From NCBI GenBank assembly GCA_029945375.1, contig CM057057.1, forward strand, positions 1 through 64,000: 64,000 nucleotides of DNA. Direction: 5' to 3'. Numbering within the stretch: position 1 is the stretch's first letter; each line of letters begins with the position of its first letter. Positions 1 to 11,296 of this stretch are shown here, one piece after another. A program made the position numbers and the translations under genes. The notes beneath the pieces are model-generated. The model was given only the letters and a program-made list of their open reading frames with translations. It ran no database searches and was not told the origin of the DNA. Origin of the DNA: Agaricus subrufescens (taxonomy: Eukaryota; Basidiomycota; Agaricomycetes; Agaricales; Agaricaceae).

Positions 1-1340
1 TTCTTGGTAGCTGGAAGACTACAAAACCAAGTATGAGGTTGGAAGGGCTCAGTTGGGTGTAGGTATTCACGGTCTCCCATTGTAACGATTGTTACGGAAC
101 AGGGGAGCTGACTTGCGTACTATTAACAGTAAGTATAAACTTGGGGATATGAACCTCGTGGAGGTCACAGATTCAATCCTGGGGTGCTATGTCATGTCCT
201 TCACTGCAATGACCGACGGGATCACTCTCAAGCATCAAATGGAACATTACTTTCAAGACCCAGTTATGATTCCACAGTACATATACGTTAGTGAGGAAGG
301 ATTACTCATTAATGTGTGCTGATGTTGTGGTCAGGAAAACTACCTGAAGCCTTTTTCGATGAAGTTGCGTCCACGAAAAGAGTATGGCAAGGAGGACAAA
401 GAGAGGGATAGGGAGAAGCTTCGGATAATTGAACGAGCATCGAGTTGGATATCTGATGGAGACCTGGTGGAAGCGGCTATGAACGGGTATGTTTGCCTAA
501 CTTGGGCTACTGTGTTAGTCCTGCCATCTCTAAGTTGCAGCAGTCCAGACGGAGACATGAGTCTCATCCCGGTACATGCCATAGTCTCAACGGTAGGTCC
601 TGCCTATTGGCAGGCCGGGTGGGGGGGTTCTGGAGGATTTCAAGCTGCTTTCGCGAAGCCAGAGTGAGAAACGTCTGGCCTGCTCCAGTGATCCGTCATT
701 TCTGATGATGAATAGCAGATGGGAGAAGTGGTGGCCCCGGGAAGTAAAGAACCATCACAATCTGCCTGGGCTACGAGCAAAAGCAGGGACCAAGGTGTCT
801 TGTGACAGAGAGCAACTTCGACTGGACTATGTACCGCACATGCACTTGCGTTTAGTGGAGAATTTGAGAACACATAAAGAGGTGGGTGGCATGTAACTCC
901 TTACGGGTTATAGAGGTCACTAAATGTCTATATGCGTTAGGCCGAGATCCACAATGTGGTGGACTTAATGGATGAATACAGTCTAGGGAGGGAAGGCTGG
1001 GAATCGCTTCGAGAGCTGTCCTTGGAGGATAGCTTTATAAGACCGAGACTGTTAGGCACCTTTACCAAAGTGTATGCGCTGTCTTTGGGTATTCGAAGAA
1101 TGACTGGAATAATTGACGCTATTGACTTATAGGTACAATGAGACTAGTCATCCGGTACGCTTCCATAGGGCTCAGGACGTTGCTGTGGTAAATGAGGAGG
1201 GCGATAACGGAAGGGACAAGGACTGGGAAAGTGAAGACGTTAAGATGGACTCTGACGACATATCCGGGGACAAGCTCATTAAGAGGTCTGTGAGACGAAG
1301 GGGAAAAAGGAAAGGACCAATTCGTGTTACCTGGGAGTGA
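1..1340 (+). CDS. RFC1: Replication factor C large subunit (RFC1), 3' part
   Basis: The gene runs in from the left edge, so only the C-terminal half is visible. RFC1 is the large subunit of the clamp loader that places PCNA on primer-template junctions in the nucleus. Proposed exons are 1-58, 103-128, 171-286, 335-486, 535-663, 716-881, 941-1071 and 1133-1340, and every splice phase agrees. The spliced product shows the RFC1 signature in order: GADLRTIN, the ENYLKPF block, SDGDLVEAAMN, SLIPVHAIVSTV, LRLDYVPH, VVDLMDEYSLGREGW and FTKVYNETSHPVRF. The last of these is created exactly at an exon junction. The tail is acidic, then basic (KRSVRRRGKRKG), as usual for RFC1. It is a conserved host gene and anchors this end as ordinary chromosome. 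Confidence 0.88.
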
Positions 1341-1490
1341 TCTAGCTGTGGGTGCCCTTATGGGAGAGGGGATTTCCAAAGCTTGCTCGTCAGTGTAGGT
1401 GGGTAAGAGCATGACATCACACACAGAAAAAAGCAGAAAGACGTCCGGATACTGTGGAAAGCGCCTAGAATACTTATAAGGATTAACTAG

Positions 1491-1515
1491 AAAAAAAAAA
1501 AAAAAAAAAAAAAAA
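1491..1515. repeat. Poly(A) homopolymer, 25 A
   Basis: An uninterrupted run of 25 adenines lies about 150 bases past the RFC1 stop. No flanking duplication or element body is seen, so it is best treated as a simple repeat and not as a retro-insertion tail. The rest of 1341-1667 holds the RFC1 3' region and the promoter of the next gene. Confidence 0.9.
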
Positions 1516-1667
1516 GGTATATGATGTCACGTAAATTATTTTTTGACTCCTTATGCCAATAATATAAAAGGAAAAGAACGAGGCCCGAAATCAGTATTAT
1601 TCCCACGTTATTGATTTTTTTTTTGTTTTTAGCCACTATCACCTGCTATATCATCGTAAGGTACACA

Positions 1668-4600
1668 ATGCCAGGGATGGAATCATATCGAAGCTCACCA
1701 GCACTACGGGAGAACCACCCCTGGAAATCTGAATGGACGACCAAGGGTGAAGACGAGGAGATCCTGACTCGGATAAATCGAGAATTTCCGGAGGCATCTG
1801 TACGTATATATACAATAGGCAATGAGCGGAGGAAGCTGGTCTCTACACTTACTGATAGATTGGTCGCCTCAGGCTTTTGCAAAATTGGCAGTAGAGGGTG
1901 CTAAGCCGGGCCAAAATCTAAACAAGATGAAGAAAGCCCAACGATCAAGAGTAAAGGCGCTTACTATGTTTGTTGAGGGCCGCTACAAGGACATGAAGAA
2001 GACGGAGGCGGACCTGTTCACGTCTAAACTGAGAGAACTTCAATTACTAGATGTGATCAACTTTGTATGCGATGGACCGAATGTACAAAGGGAGACGCAT
2101 TTCCGCTTGCCCGACTATTTGCACACCTCAGATGTTTTAGAGGGAAATCAAAAAGAAGTTGCGGTGAGTGTCTCTATACCGTCCTTGGGATTGGCTCACG
2201 GTTTTCAGTCCCTGTATAGCCATCTGGAAGACTGGGGAGCAATGATCCAGGAGGCAGAACGGTCCCTCAGCATGACATACTCAAAACAAGGTTCGTCCTC
2301 CAACCTGCTGTCCGATGATGAGACTAGGTTGGTGGGGGGACCCAGTCAGACATTACTGCCCCATTCACTGTGCCGAGCTCATAAATTTGGCAATCTGGCG
2401 ACTTGTGGACACATTGTCAGCAACCTACTATATATGATCTTCATGATCGGCTACCTCTTCCAAGTATGTCATTTCCAATTCTTCTCTTACGCTCACTGGG
2501 GCATTCTCGAATTGTCTTTATTAGGGACATCAGGAGCTTCCCTCGACGATCGAAGAACTGGGCGAACAGCTTGGTTTGTGAGTCCACTCTGTCACTCGGC
2601 GGTCCAGTGTCCTGATTGAATTACTGACACAAGGGATCCATCGGACGACACATGGGTGAATATACGAGATAAAATGAAGCCACGCCATGTAAGGGGTGCT
2701 TTCACTGCTGCCCTGTGCATCTCACCACTGGTTGCGTTCGCCGACTATAATTTCGGGAAGAGGCCGCTCACAGAGGCAGCTGCATATAGCGTATGTATAC
2801 AGTGACTTGGTCATGATAACGGACGATCTAATACAGAGCAGTTATGGGTGTGCTTGGGTTCGGAAAAACCGGACAGCCTACAAAAGGCCGAACATATAAT
2901 GTGGAAGTTCCTCTTTGACGTTGCGAAAGGCAATGAGACCAACATGTCGCTTGTCATTGTACAAATCTTGGACCAGATTGGAAGGGTCGCAAAGGAGGCT
3001 GAGAGTGTTGACCTGAAATGGTTCTCACGAGGTGAGACGTACAGCCTCTGAAGGACGGGGATTGCTGATTGACTAGCCTATCCAGCAAGTGTACAGGAAA
3101 GGAAGAGAGCAGCAGAGGCGGGAACTTTGAATACACCAGTGATAGGTGACAAGGACGTGGACATGGACGGAGAAAGAGAGCCAGACAAACTGGGTGAGGA
3201 AGAAGGAGAGCGTCCCACGTCTGAGCATGGAGGAGAGCGTGAGGAAGATGACATTCAGATGGGTGAACCGGAGGCTGAGGGGCAAGAAAAGGATGCAGAC
3301 ATGAATGTGCCAGAAGGAGAGGAGGGAGAGGGGATGAATGAGGGCCCCGCCGGGGAAAAGAACAACGAAACGGATACAGAGGAGGATACAGCTGAGAAGG
3401 ACGGTGGCGACCAAGATGGGGAAGACAGAGGGCATGAGGTAGGGCAAAGAAAGGACGCAGAGAGGGGAAGGGTTCAGAGCCCTAGAGCTGCGCGGCCTCA
3501 GCGGAAGAGGGCGACTACAAGTCGACGCCCTTCATACAGTACGGGGTCTCCCAAACGAAAGAGAGCGAGGAAAAGCAAAGCACAGGTGGACGGGGTAAAG
3601 GAAGATGGACTGGGAGAGATGAGGAGGTTGTATAGGGAATTCCTGGTGAGTGACATAAAAACTCTAGGGTATTCGGGCAGATCACTAAAAGACATGATTC
3701 AAGTTGAGGCTGAAGAACACAGACGAGCTGAAGCCAATGCAGGTAAGCACCAGGCCGAGCCGACAACTGAAAGGGGACTCAGTGATGAGTATCCCCCTAC
3801 CGATCGTTGGAGGTGAACCGGTTTTCTACACCCTGGATACACAGTTTCATGTAAGCGAGTCTGAACTATACCTGACACCTGCTGAGTTGTCTCTCCTAGC
3901 TTCCGTCCCAGCTTGAGTCTGTGAAGGCTATCTACGATGCCTACCTGCCAAACCAAGGCGTCTCTTTGAATGATCCACGGTCTCCGTTCAGGATTGTTGA
4001 CTGGGCGGAATACAAAGATATGTCTGAGGGGGACATCTTGGAGACCTTCAGGGATAAGAACCTTATCATCGTCAACAGGCCATTGGAGGATTCTATTGGG
4101 GTGCAAGGACCAGTCGCTTTCGATGAGAATGGTTTGCGCCATCTTGGCCCCCTGGGTCGTCCTGTTGTTATGCATGGTGCGCCCACTTCAATTGAGTTGT
4201 AAATATCTCGTTGGTTGATATAATGGGACCAGACCTGTCAAAGAACTTGGACGGAGACGATGATAACGATGAAGTAGAGCATATACAAGGAACGCTATCA
4301 GACCTGCTAGTGGCGAAAAGGGATGGTAGATCCTTGAATCTGCTGGACTGCCCTTTCTATAGCGACTACGGAAAGCCCCAGGTCTGGGACCTTGGGTGTA
4401 CATCATGGGAACATCTCAGTAGTGCGGCGCCGTGCAAAGCTCTGGGAAACTTCCCGATGAATGTGTCCCGTTGGGGTCTGGCCGCTACGCAAGGCTGCAT
4501 TCACCCATGGCATGTGGACTCAAGCGGCTTCCTCGCGTTCTTTACGATATTGACCGGCGTCAAGATTTTTGCGTTGGGCGTACCAAAACCAGGCCACAGT

Positions 4601-5711
4601 ATATCAACAACGGACGCATTCATCGATTTAAATACATTGGAAGGGAACTCCGACCGGTTTGATGTGTGGATGGTTGCTTTACAGCCGGGGACCCAATAGT
4701 GAGTGGTTTGTATTTGGTTCAGCGAGGACTTGAAAGACTGACAAATTATTAGTGTACAGACGGCTCATCAATTACACTATGTAATTACGGCGGAGGACTC
4801 GATTGTCATGGGTGGGCACACCTATGTCACGCCCGCAATCCAGAGGACGTCATACTCGATCTATCACCAATTTGTTGCAGGGTATGACCTTACGAATAAC
4901 GAAAATATGAAGGAGGGGTTCATGCTGTTATACAGCATCCTGAACTTCTATCATCTTGAAATCGTCAAGAAGGGCCGGGAATACTGTGAGTAAAAAAATG
5001 CTTGATACCCGAGATCTGTTTGAGTGACTGACCGGGCTTACCAGCAAAGGAGAATGGGGTGCTCTGCCACCTGCCAGACCTGTCCCAGTGTAGCGGGTTA
5101 TTGGACTTAATAACCTTATACCATCTCATAGAACTCGGCAATGTGATCGCTCCGTGGGGATATAGAAATCCAGTGGAGGGGGCTGCAGATCGATTTGTCA
5201 TGATCACAGTACGTCAAATGGCCCGGGAGCTGGTGGACAGCGTAAGGTGCAGGTATGAGGTGGGCTATGAGGAGGGAGCGGATGCCGATGAGAGTGATGG
5301 ATCAGTTTGGGAAAAAATCGTTGATGGTGGGCTGGTGAAGACAGCTGCGACGCTGGTGGTATTGAAGCGGCAGCATGAGAAGATTGTTTTAGATGAGGGT
5401 TTGAGTACGAGTGACTCGGTCGTCACTGCCAAGAGCGTGGAGAAGGCTGGACTTCGTGCTTTGCTCCGCAACAAGTCTTTGGCCACAGCGTATCAAACAG
5501 AAATCAAGTCTATGCAAAAGGGCGACTTTGCGTACACAGGGCCCTCGTTTTGGATAAAGAGGAGACTAGACAAACTCCCTGGCATGGATAATAGTAAGTA
5601 TCTCTTTTCTGCTTGAACATTATGTGTGACAGTTTTGTAGTTGACGGCTTTACTTTTGATGACCTGGATATCCTCGGGGAGGAGGGTGACATCTCTAAGA
5701 TTCACCTTTAA
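1668..5711 (+). CDS. JmjC-domain (Fe(II)/2-oxoglutarate) protein, multi-exon
   Basis: Start chosen at ATG 1668, which opens MPGMESYRSS and splices in phase (1668-1799 to 1873-2463 and on). The N-terminal third is helical and unrecognised. An exon from about 3080 encodes a long acidic stretch, then a basic PKRKRARKSK segment that could be a nuclear localisation signal. The JmjC-like core is at about 3910-5230. HPWHVDSSGF (codons near 4511) supplies the iron-binding His-x-Asp, and ALQPGT, then AHQLHYVITAEDSI and GGHTYV, match the later strand carrying the second iron His. The last exon ends DISKIHL, stop 5711. JmjC enzymes hydroxylate or demethylate proteins, often histones; the substrate here is unknown. 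Exon joins around 2460-2830 are the least certain. It could instead be another cupin-type dioxygenase. Confidence 0.75.
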
Positions 5712-5989
5712 ATTATATTATGGATAGAGTGAGGATATACGTGGCGTTTTGAAGCGTCTCGTCTGAGGTGGGTATACTATACGTCAGGGTCAGATTCAAC
5801 GCTTAATCTTTAGATTTGCCAGGCGTCTAATAACTGAGGTACTATACATTATAATATTCTACTTTTTTTTTTTTATTTCTCTATAGAGTAAATTCAGTAT
5901 ATTACTTTAGACGAGTTTCAAAATCGTGGGAATAATCATGTGAGTCAATCTGTATATAGTTTATATAGAGCGAGTTTGAGTCCATACAT

Positions 5990-6320
5990 CCAGGCCGCCC
6001 CACGCGCGATAAATGGTACAGATGGTAGTCCCTATGATTACCAGTACCCTGCCCGAGTTTAGTCCTTATCGGAGAATGTTTAGACACCAAGAATCCACTT
6101 TGTGCGATCCATAAAAAAGGTCACGTGTTTTATGGATCGCACAAAGTGGATTCTTTGACTTAGATGTGCTCCGATAAGGATATAACTGCAGCTACAAGAG
6201 GCCGGTAAGGTAAACTAGCTTCTGGTCAAACCCGAGGCTATGGCGAGCCGCACGAGGCTGAAATTCTACTTGGCTTATACTACTGGGGTCACATGACTTC
6301 CTTCTGTCTTCTGTCTGACG
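5990..6320. repeat. Hairpin-bearing repeat, copy 1
   Basis: About 330 bases that recur, with point differences, at 6728-7068 in the same direction. Shared landmarks in order are GATAAATGGTACAGATGG, the GTTTAGTCCTTATC block, a large hairpin (6090-6154), AGGTAAACTAGC and CTACTTGGC, ending near TCTGTCTGACGGAAG. No ORF is conserved. This could be a non-autonomous (foldback or MITE-like) element. The remaining parts of the 5712-7145 gap (5712-5989 and 6321-6727) show nothing recognisable. Confidence 0.7.
6090..6154. repeat. Perfect 27-bp inverted repeat (hairpin)
   Basis: The left arm 6090-6116 and the right arm 6128-6154 are exact reverse complements. They are separated by 11 bases that contain the palindrome CACGTG. 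A transcript would fold to a 27-bp stem. The copy at 6834-6887 keeps the hairpin with a few changes. Confidence 0.93.
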
Positions 6321-6727
6321 GAAGGAACTCTGTTATATCCGATGAGCTAGTCATACCCATTATCACGTATATAGATCTGTGTGGACTACTGCTAGTAGGA
6401 AACAGCAGAGTACGTAAATCCCGTTCTACATGGAAGTCGGGGTTCTGGCTACCATGATTCAGAGAGAAATATCGGGTTAAGGCAATTTGTACTGATATAT
6501 TTATATGAGTCATACGATATCTAGAGTATATATTTCCGGTGAATAAGAGGTTATATACTTCATCATAAGCTAATATAGTTGTACTCGTCGAACTTACCCG
6601 GCTAGCTAGGCTAGTCTTTTTCGCATACAGGAAAGAAACTGAGACAATATACCTTATATGGTATGACTAAATTTACTAATAAGTCATAAAGGTCTATATA
6701 GGGTCATAGTCAAGCCTATACATCGCG

Positions 6728-7068
6728 CCCATGCCAAGTGCGATAAATGGTACAGATGGTAGTTCCTAGGGTTACCAGTGTCCTGCCCAAGTTTAGTCCT
6801 TATCAGAGATTGTTTAGACACCAAGAATCCACTTTGTGCGATTCATAAAAAAGGTCACGTTTTTTATGGATCGCACAAAGTGGATTATGACGGCCTAGAT
6901 GTACTTCAATAAGGGTATAACTACAGGTGTGAGATTCCTGTAAGGTAAACTAGCGTCTAGGTGAGCTTGAGGCTCCGGTGAGCCAGACAAGGCGGAAAAT
7001 CTACTTGGCCTATACTAATGAAGAGAGGGGTCACACGACTGACTGCGTTCTGTCTGACAGAAAATATA
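6728..7068. repeat. Hairpin-bearing repeat, copy 2
   Basis: Second copy of the 5990-6320 repeat, direct orientation, offset about 740 bases, with the hairpin at about 6834-6887. One arm carries small substitutions relative to copy 1, so the copies have diverged since duplication. Confidence 0.7.
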
Positions 7069-7145
7069 CTTTAGGAAGTTTTAAGGAGCGAGCATTAGTT
7101 TAGGTAACAGGATAACCTAATTTATGATTACTTAAAAGATTTTAT

Positions 7146-10100
7146 ATGGGTCCGGGTCCGGATCTTATGGTATTCATTATTGACGCATAAAGTTAAGTTC
7201 ATATTTTTTGTAACCAGGTGGAGTATCGGTGTTTCACTTATTCCCTACTCTCCGCCATGAACCAAAACTCAGGTTATAATCGATGGGAAGAAACGTTGAA
7301 GAACAGGCCGTTGGGATGGCCTCAGATTGACAGGGTTGACTCCCACCCACTAGTGTCTGATGATAATGCGGTTATATATCTCATGGAATATGTTAAGGGT
7401 TATACCCAGGTAGATGCACAAATGCAGGCTATCCAGACTGTAGCCCCTAGAACAGTGGACGAAGCCGTAGAGAGAGGTAAGTGTCGCTGTCGGTATGCTA
7501 TGAACAAGTTCATCAAGTGGAATAGGCATAGTAGTTATGCATCCGAAGGACAAATGTTATGTCATTCTAAAAGATCCTAAGGGGAAGGGGAGAGAAGATA
7601 TATTAATAGCGCTGACGCTGGATAGGTGAGTCTTTGATTGTTCAATGTTTTGTGTTTAGTGACGCTACAATTCTGTTAGGGATGAATTGGATGCAGAGGA
7701 GGGGGCTCGGCTGGCCGCTCTAAGAGATAGAGTGTTGGGAGAGGCTAAGGATGGGAGGATAGCATATGAGCAACTTGAGAAACGGGCTGACAGAAACTCA
7801 AGGGGGGAGCACTGTTATACCCTAGGCCTATCCTATCAAAGGCCCAGAACATTGACAGGGCCAGCAGCGACGATGAAAAGCTCTATCCGGACTTCTATGG
7901 AGGTACCGAAGGAAGTATTGAGGGTGAGTGAGTATATATGACATTCGGAATGTCTGATAGACGACGTTGATGATTAGACGGGTTCCCAATACGCTGTTGC
8001 TGGGCTTCGTGCCAAGGCCCCACATCTACTAGAGTTTATGAATCGTATGGCGGAGACTTACAATACTCCTAGAATCGGTCAACACGACAATACGTGCTAC
8101 CCGTCCATGCAGATCAATGTAGCGAAGGGTGGAGATGCAGGAGACAGAGACGCGGAGAAACATGGGGATATTGAGAGCTTGGGCGAAGCCGGGAAGCCTC
8201 ATTGTGACAAGAGAGATTCGCCTGTGGGTCTCACCTGTATGCTAAACCTCAGTAGGGCCCATCCGCTTGTGGCGGATGAGTTGTTCAGCGTACTAGGACT
8301 GGGGCTATGCTTCATAGTGCCCCCTTTGACAGGTATCTATTTCTCTGGGTTGTACCTACATACGGGTACGCAACCAAGGTATCGATCAAAGCTGGGACCT
8401 AGAGATGTTGAATATTATCGAGTAACCCTTATATGCTATCCACCTAGGGATGTTTTGCACAACCATGGCAGCCTAGCCCTGGGTTTAGGAGTGGATGGTG
8501 AGGTTCAAAAGCATGTATCGGAGATGAGAACAAGCTGGTGAGTCAATAATGGCCAGTCTAGATAGTTCACTCACTCGGGCGAGGAAATAGGATATCTGCT
8601 CCAAATAAGGAACAGGCACCTCCGGCGAATATGATGAAAGATGGCCTGGGTATGATGGAGCGCCGGGACTATGTGGACTTTGTGACAAGATGCTTCTACC
8701 AACAGCTCGAATGGCAGCTCCATCAGGTTGACCCGGTGGTAGGACTGAAGTTGGACGCTCGACGATTTCTAGAGGCTTTTAGCTTCAATGACGGGGAAGG
8801 TAGAGAGCGGGCTCATCCAAGGCCGATGACTGGGCTATCGGAGAGGATGGATATACACAGGATATGCCAGGAGAGACTACAAGAGATGGAGGAAGTGGTA
8901 GGGGGATTTCCATCGATAGGCGGAGAAGATACTGGTAGAGGAGAGGCCAAGTCTCAGAGTAAGAGCATTAGAATTGAGAACATGGAATCGCAAGAGGAGG
9001 TAGATAGTGAGCCAGAGCCCTGCGCAGAAGAAATGGATACAGAGACAGAGTCAGGGGCTGAAGAGGAGGAGATCGAGAGGGAGGAGGTAGAGATCGAGAG
9101 GGAGTCACAGGCTGAGACGGAACAATGTGGTGAAAACATGGATAAGGGGTCAGAGGCCCGCACAGAGGACGGGCAAGACAAAAGTAGATCTGCAGTTGGG
9201 AACAAGAGGAAACGTCGGCCTGGTAAGTCAGGCTATTGAGATCACAGGTGACGCTCACTGATCGGATTGCAGAAGACATTGAGGAAGAGGGCTCACCTTG
9301 TGTGAATCGCCGCCGTGTGTCAGGTAAGCTCTTGCATCTATGTACGGAGCGATGGAGTGGAAAAATGTATACTGAAGAGAACATAGAGTCAGACGAGTCT
9401 AACAATGACGGGCACAAGGAACGTCCTGCTCTGCGCCCCTTTCCAATGATAACAGTGTCAGATGTCGAAACGTTGAATGGTTGGATCATTTCTATGCCAA
9501 GGAATGTGAATACAGCGTTGCCCCTATCACCCAATGACTCAGCTATGAGTTTGGGCACGGCAGGGCATCTTGTTCCGAGGCTCCAGAAGGCGCGAAAGGA
9601 GTATGGGGCTCTACAGGGGGCGCAGTCAATCAGAGGAGGCTGCCACTTAATCCTGAATGTCCTTTTCTGGGAAATGCTGGAGCAGGAAGTCGCTGCTTCG
9701 GAAGAAGAAGATCATCCATGCCACCCCCTGCGTAAGGCCCTCTGTGCCTACAGGAAGGAAAAAAGAAGAGTGGTCCACGAATGGGATTGGAGTAAATTGG
9801 TACGGGGTATTGAGCAGCCGCCGTCTGCGCCCGCTCGACATAAGTTTAACAAATTGGGGTTTAAAACGAGTGATCGGTTGGGGCCTAATCGGATTCATAA
9901 CGGGTTTTTGAGTTTGGAGGACGAGATGGTGAATGCGTTGGGAACTTTCTTTGGGGTTGAGCTCAAGGATAGATGGCTGGCCATCTTTACAAGGGAGATC
10001 ATAGAGAGGCTGGGTGTAGAGTTGCTGTGGGTGAATTCGGTCTCCGAGTTTCTGTATCACTCACCAAACACGACCTTGGGTACACTGACCCGACCCTCGG

Positions 10101-11278
10101 TCGATTTTGTGAGGGGTGCCAGTAGGTCCAGAGTGCAGGAGCTTTCCTTGGACATGGAAACACTTGGACCGGCTCTGGCCGAGTTGGCAGAAAGTATACA
10201 GTCATGCTTTCCTGGATATGCTGCTTTGGTTGACCAGCTATCGGTCCCCCGTACCAACGACAAGGTAGACAGACCGAGACAGGGTGGCAGGGAACAGGGT
10301 AATGACCTGGCGAGGAGGATTGCAAATGTGTCGGGCAAAGCGTCAGGCATTTTTGAGAGGCACCCTCTACTTAAGAGGCTTGCTCTCATCTTATACCTCT
10401 CACTGCCATTATTGGACGATTATGAAGCGACGTCACCGAATCCAGTACAGGCATTATTTCTGGATGAAATCCGAAAGGGCGGAGATTTACTCGTGGTGTT
10501 TAGGGACAAAGCCCCTTCCAAGCGAAGGATACTGCAGGACGCCAGTGGGCCATTCTCACAAGCATATGTCAATAAGGCGTCGGGTTTATTCAGTGCATTG
10601 GTCTTTCGGGGCATCACCATGAATACCCCGTTCCTGCATAACAACGAAACGCTGTTTGCGGACTTTAAGCAGTGGAAGGAGGCATTCGCTCCTTATGAAC
10701 GGAAAGAGGATCAAATGTGGGAAATGGGCACTCGAGGAGAATATGCCAATTGGCCGAAACCCTCGAAAGACGTGTGCAATATCAAGGCGCTGAGCCGACA
10801 GCCCACCCAACGCCATCCTTTCTTTGCTTGGGATTACTGGAAGCTAGCCCAGCGGTGGGCTCAGGACACTAGAATGATGACACCCGGTACCTATACGTTC
10901 ACCGAGTTATATCGCAAGATCAGGTCATCCCGTGCCGGGGGTTTTGGGCCTCTGACAAGTTATCTATTGACGGCAGACTATGTAGGTGCAGGCCTTGTAA
11001 AAGATATGACAGCGCGTGAGGCGGGGAGCATAGTGAAATCGTTGAATGCAGGAGCTCTAAATGGCCTGGATCTTGCGGGGTTTGTCACCAAGAGGGACCA
11101 GGATGTTCAAAACGCTTTGGAGAGCGTGAATTTGGCATTGCGGGAGGTATTCACAGATGAGGAGAGGAAGGCCATGAGCTTTGGATGGATATTGATAGAG
11201 CATTCACTCTGCAAGCTGAAGCGGCTTGAAAAACAGAAATGGTTCATTGGGGATGTATGTGAGTTTTACGGTTTGTAG
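7146..11278 (+). CDS. TET/JBP-like 2-oxoglutarate dioxygenase, 1253 residues
   Basis: Proposed exons are 7146-7169, 7218-7476, 7526-7625, 7680-7923, 7978-8537, 8591-9222, 9273-9323 and 9387-11278. All phases agree and the total is 1253 residues. A double-stranded beta-helix dioxygenase core starts near residue 225: QHDNTCYPSMQINVA, then HCDKRDSP with iron ligands His284 and Asp286, then LYLHTGTQP with the second iron His at 337, and YYRVTLICYPP with a likely 2-oxoglutarate-binding Arg. This order resembles fungal TET/JBP proteins, which oxidise methylated bases in DNA. An acidic low-complexity stretch and a KRKRRP motif (possible nuclear localisation) follow, then about 630 residues of helical, unrecognised sequence. 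The neighbouring JmjC gene is a second 2-oxoglutarate enzyme. Activity and substrate are inferred. A P4H-like or other dioxygenase is the main alternative. Confidence 0.68.
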
Positions 11279-11296
11279 GTATAGGCTATTTTACTA

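Noticed and set aside
1..900. Apparent stops and frame changes in RFC1
   Set aside because: Short introns with consistent phases explain all of them; the conserved RFC1 blocks are restored by splicing.
1491..1515. Poly(A) as a retrotransposed gene or SINE tail
   Set aside because: RFC1 upstream has introns and there are no flanking target duplications.
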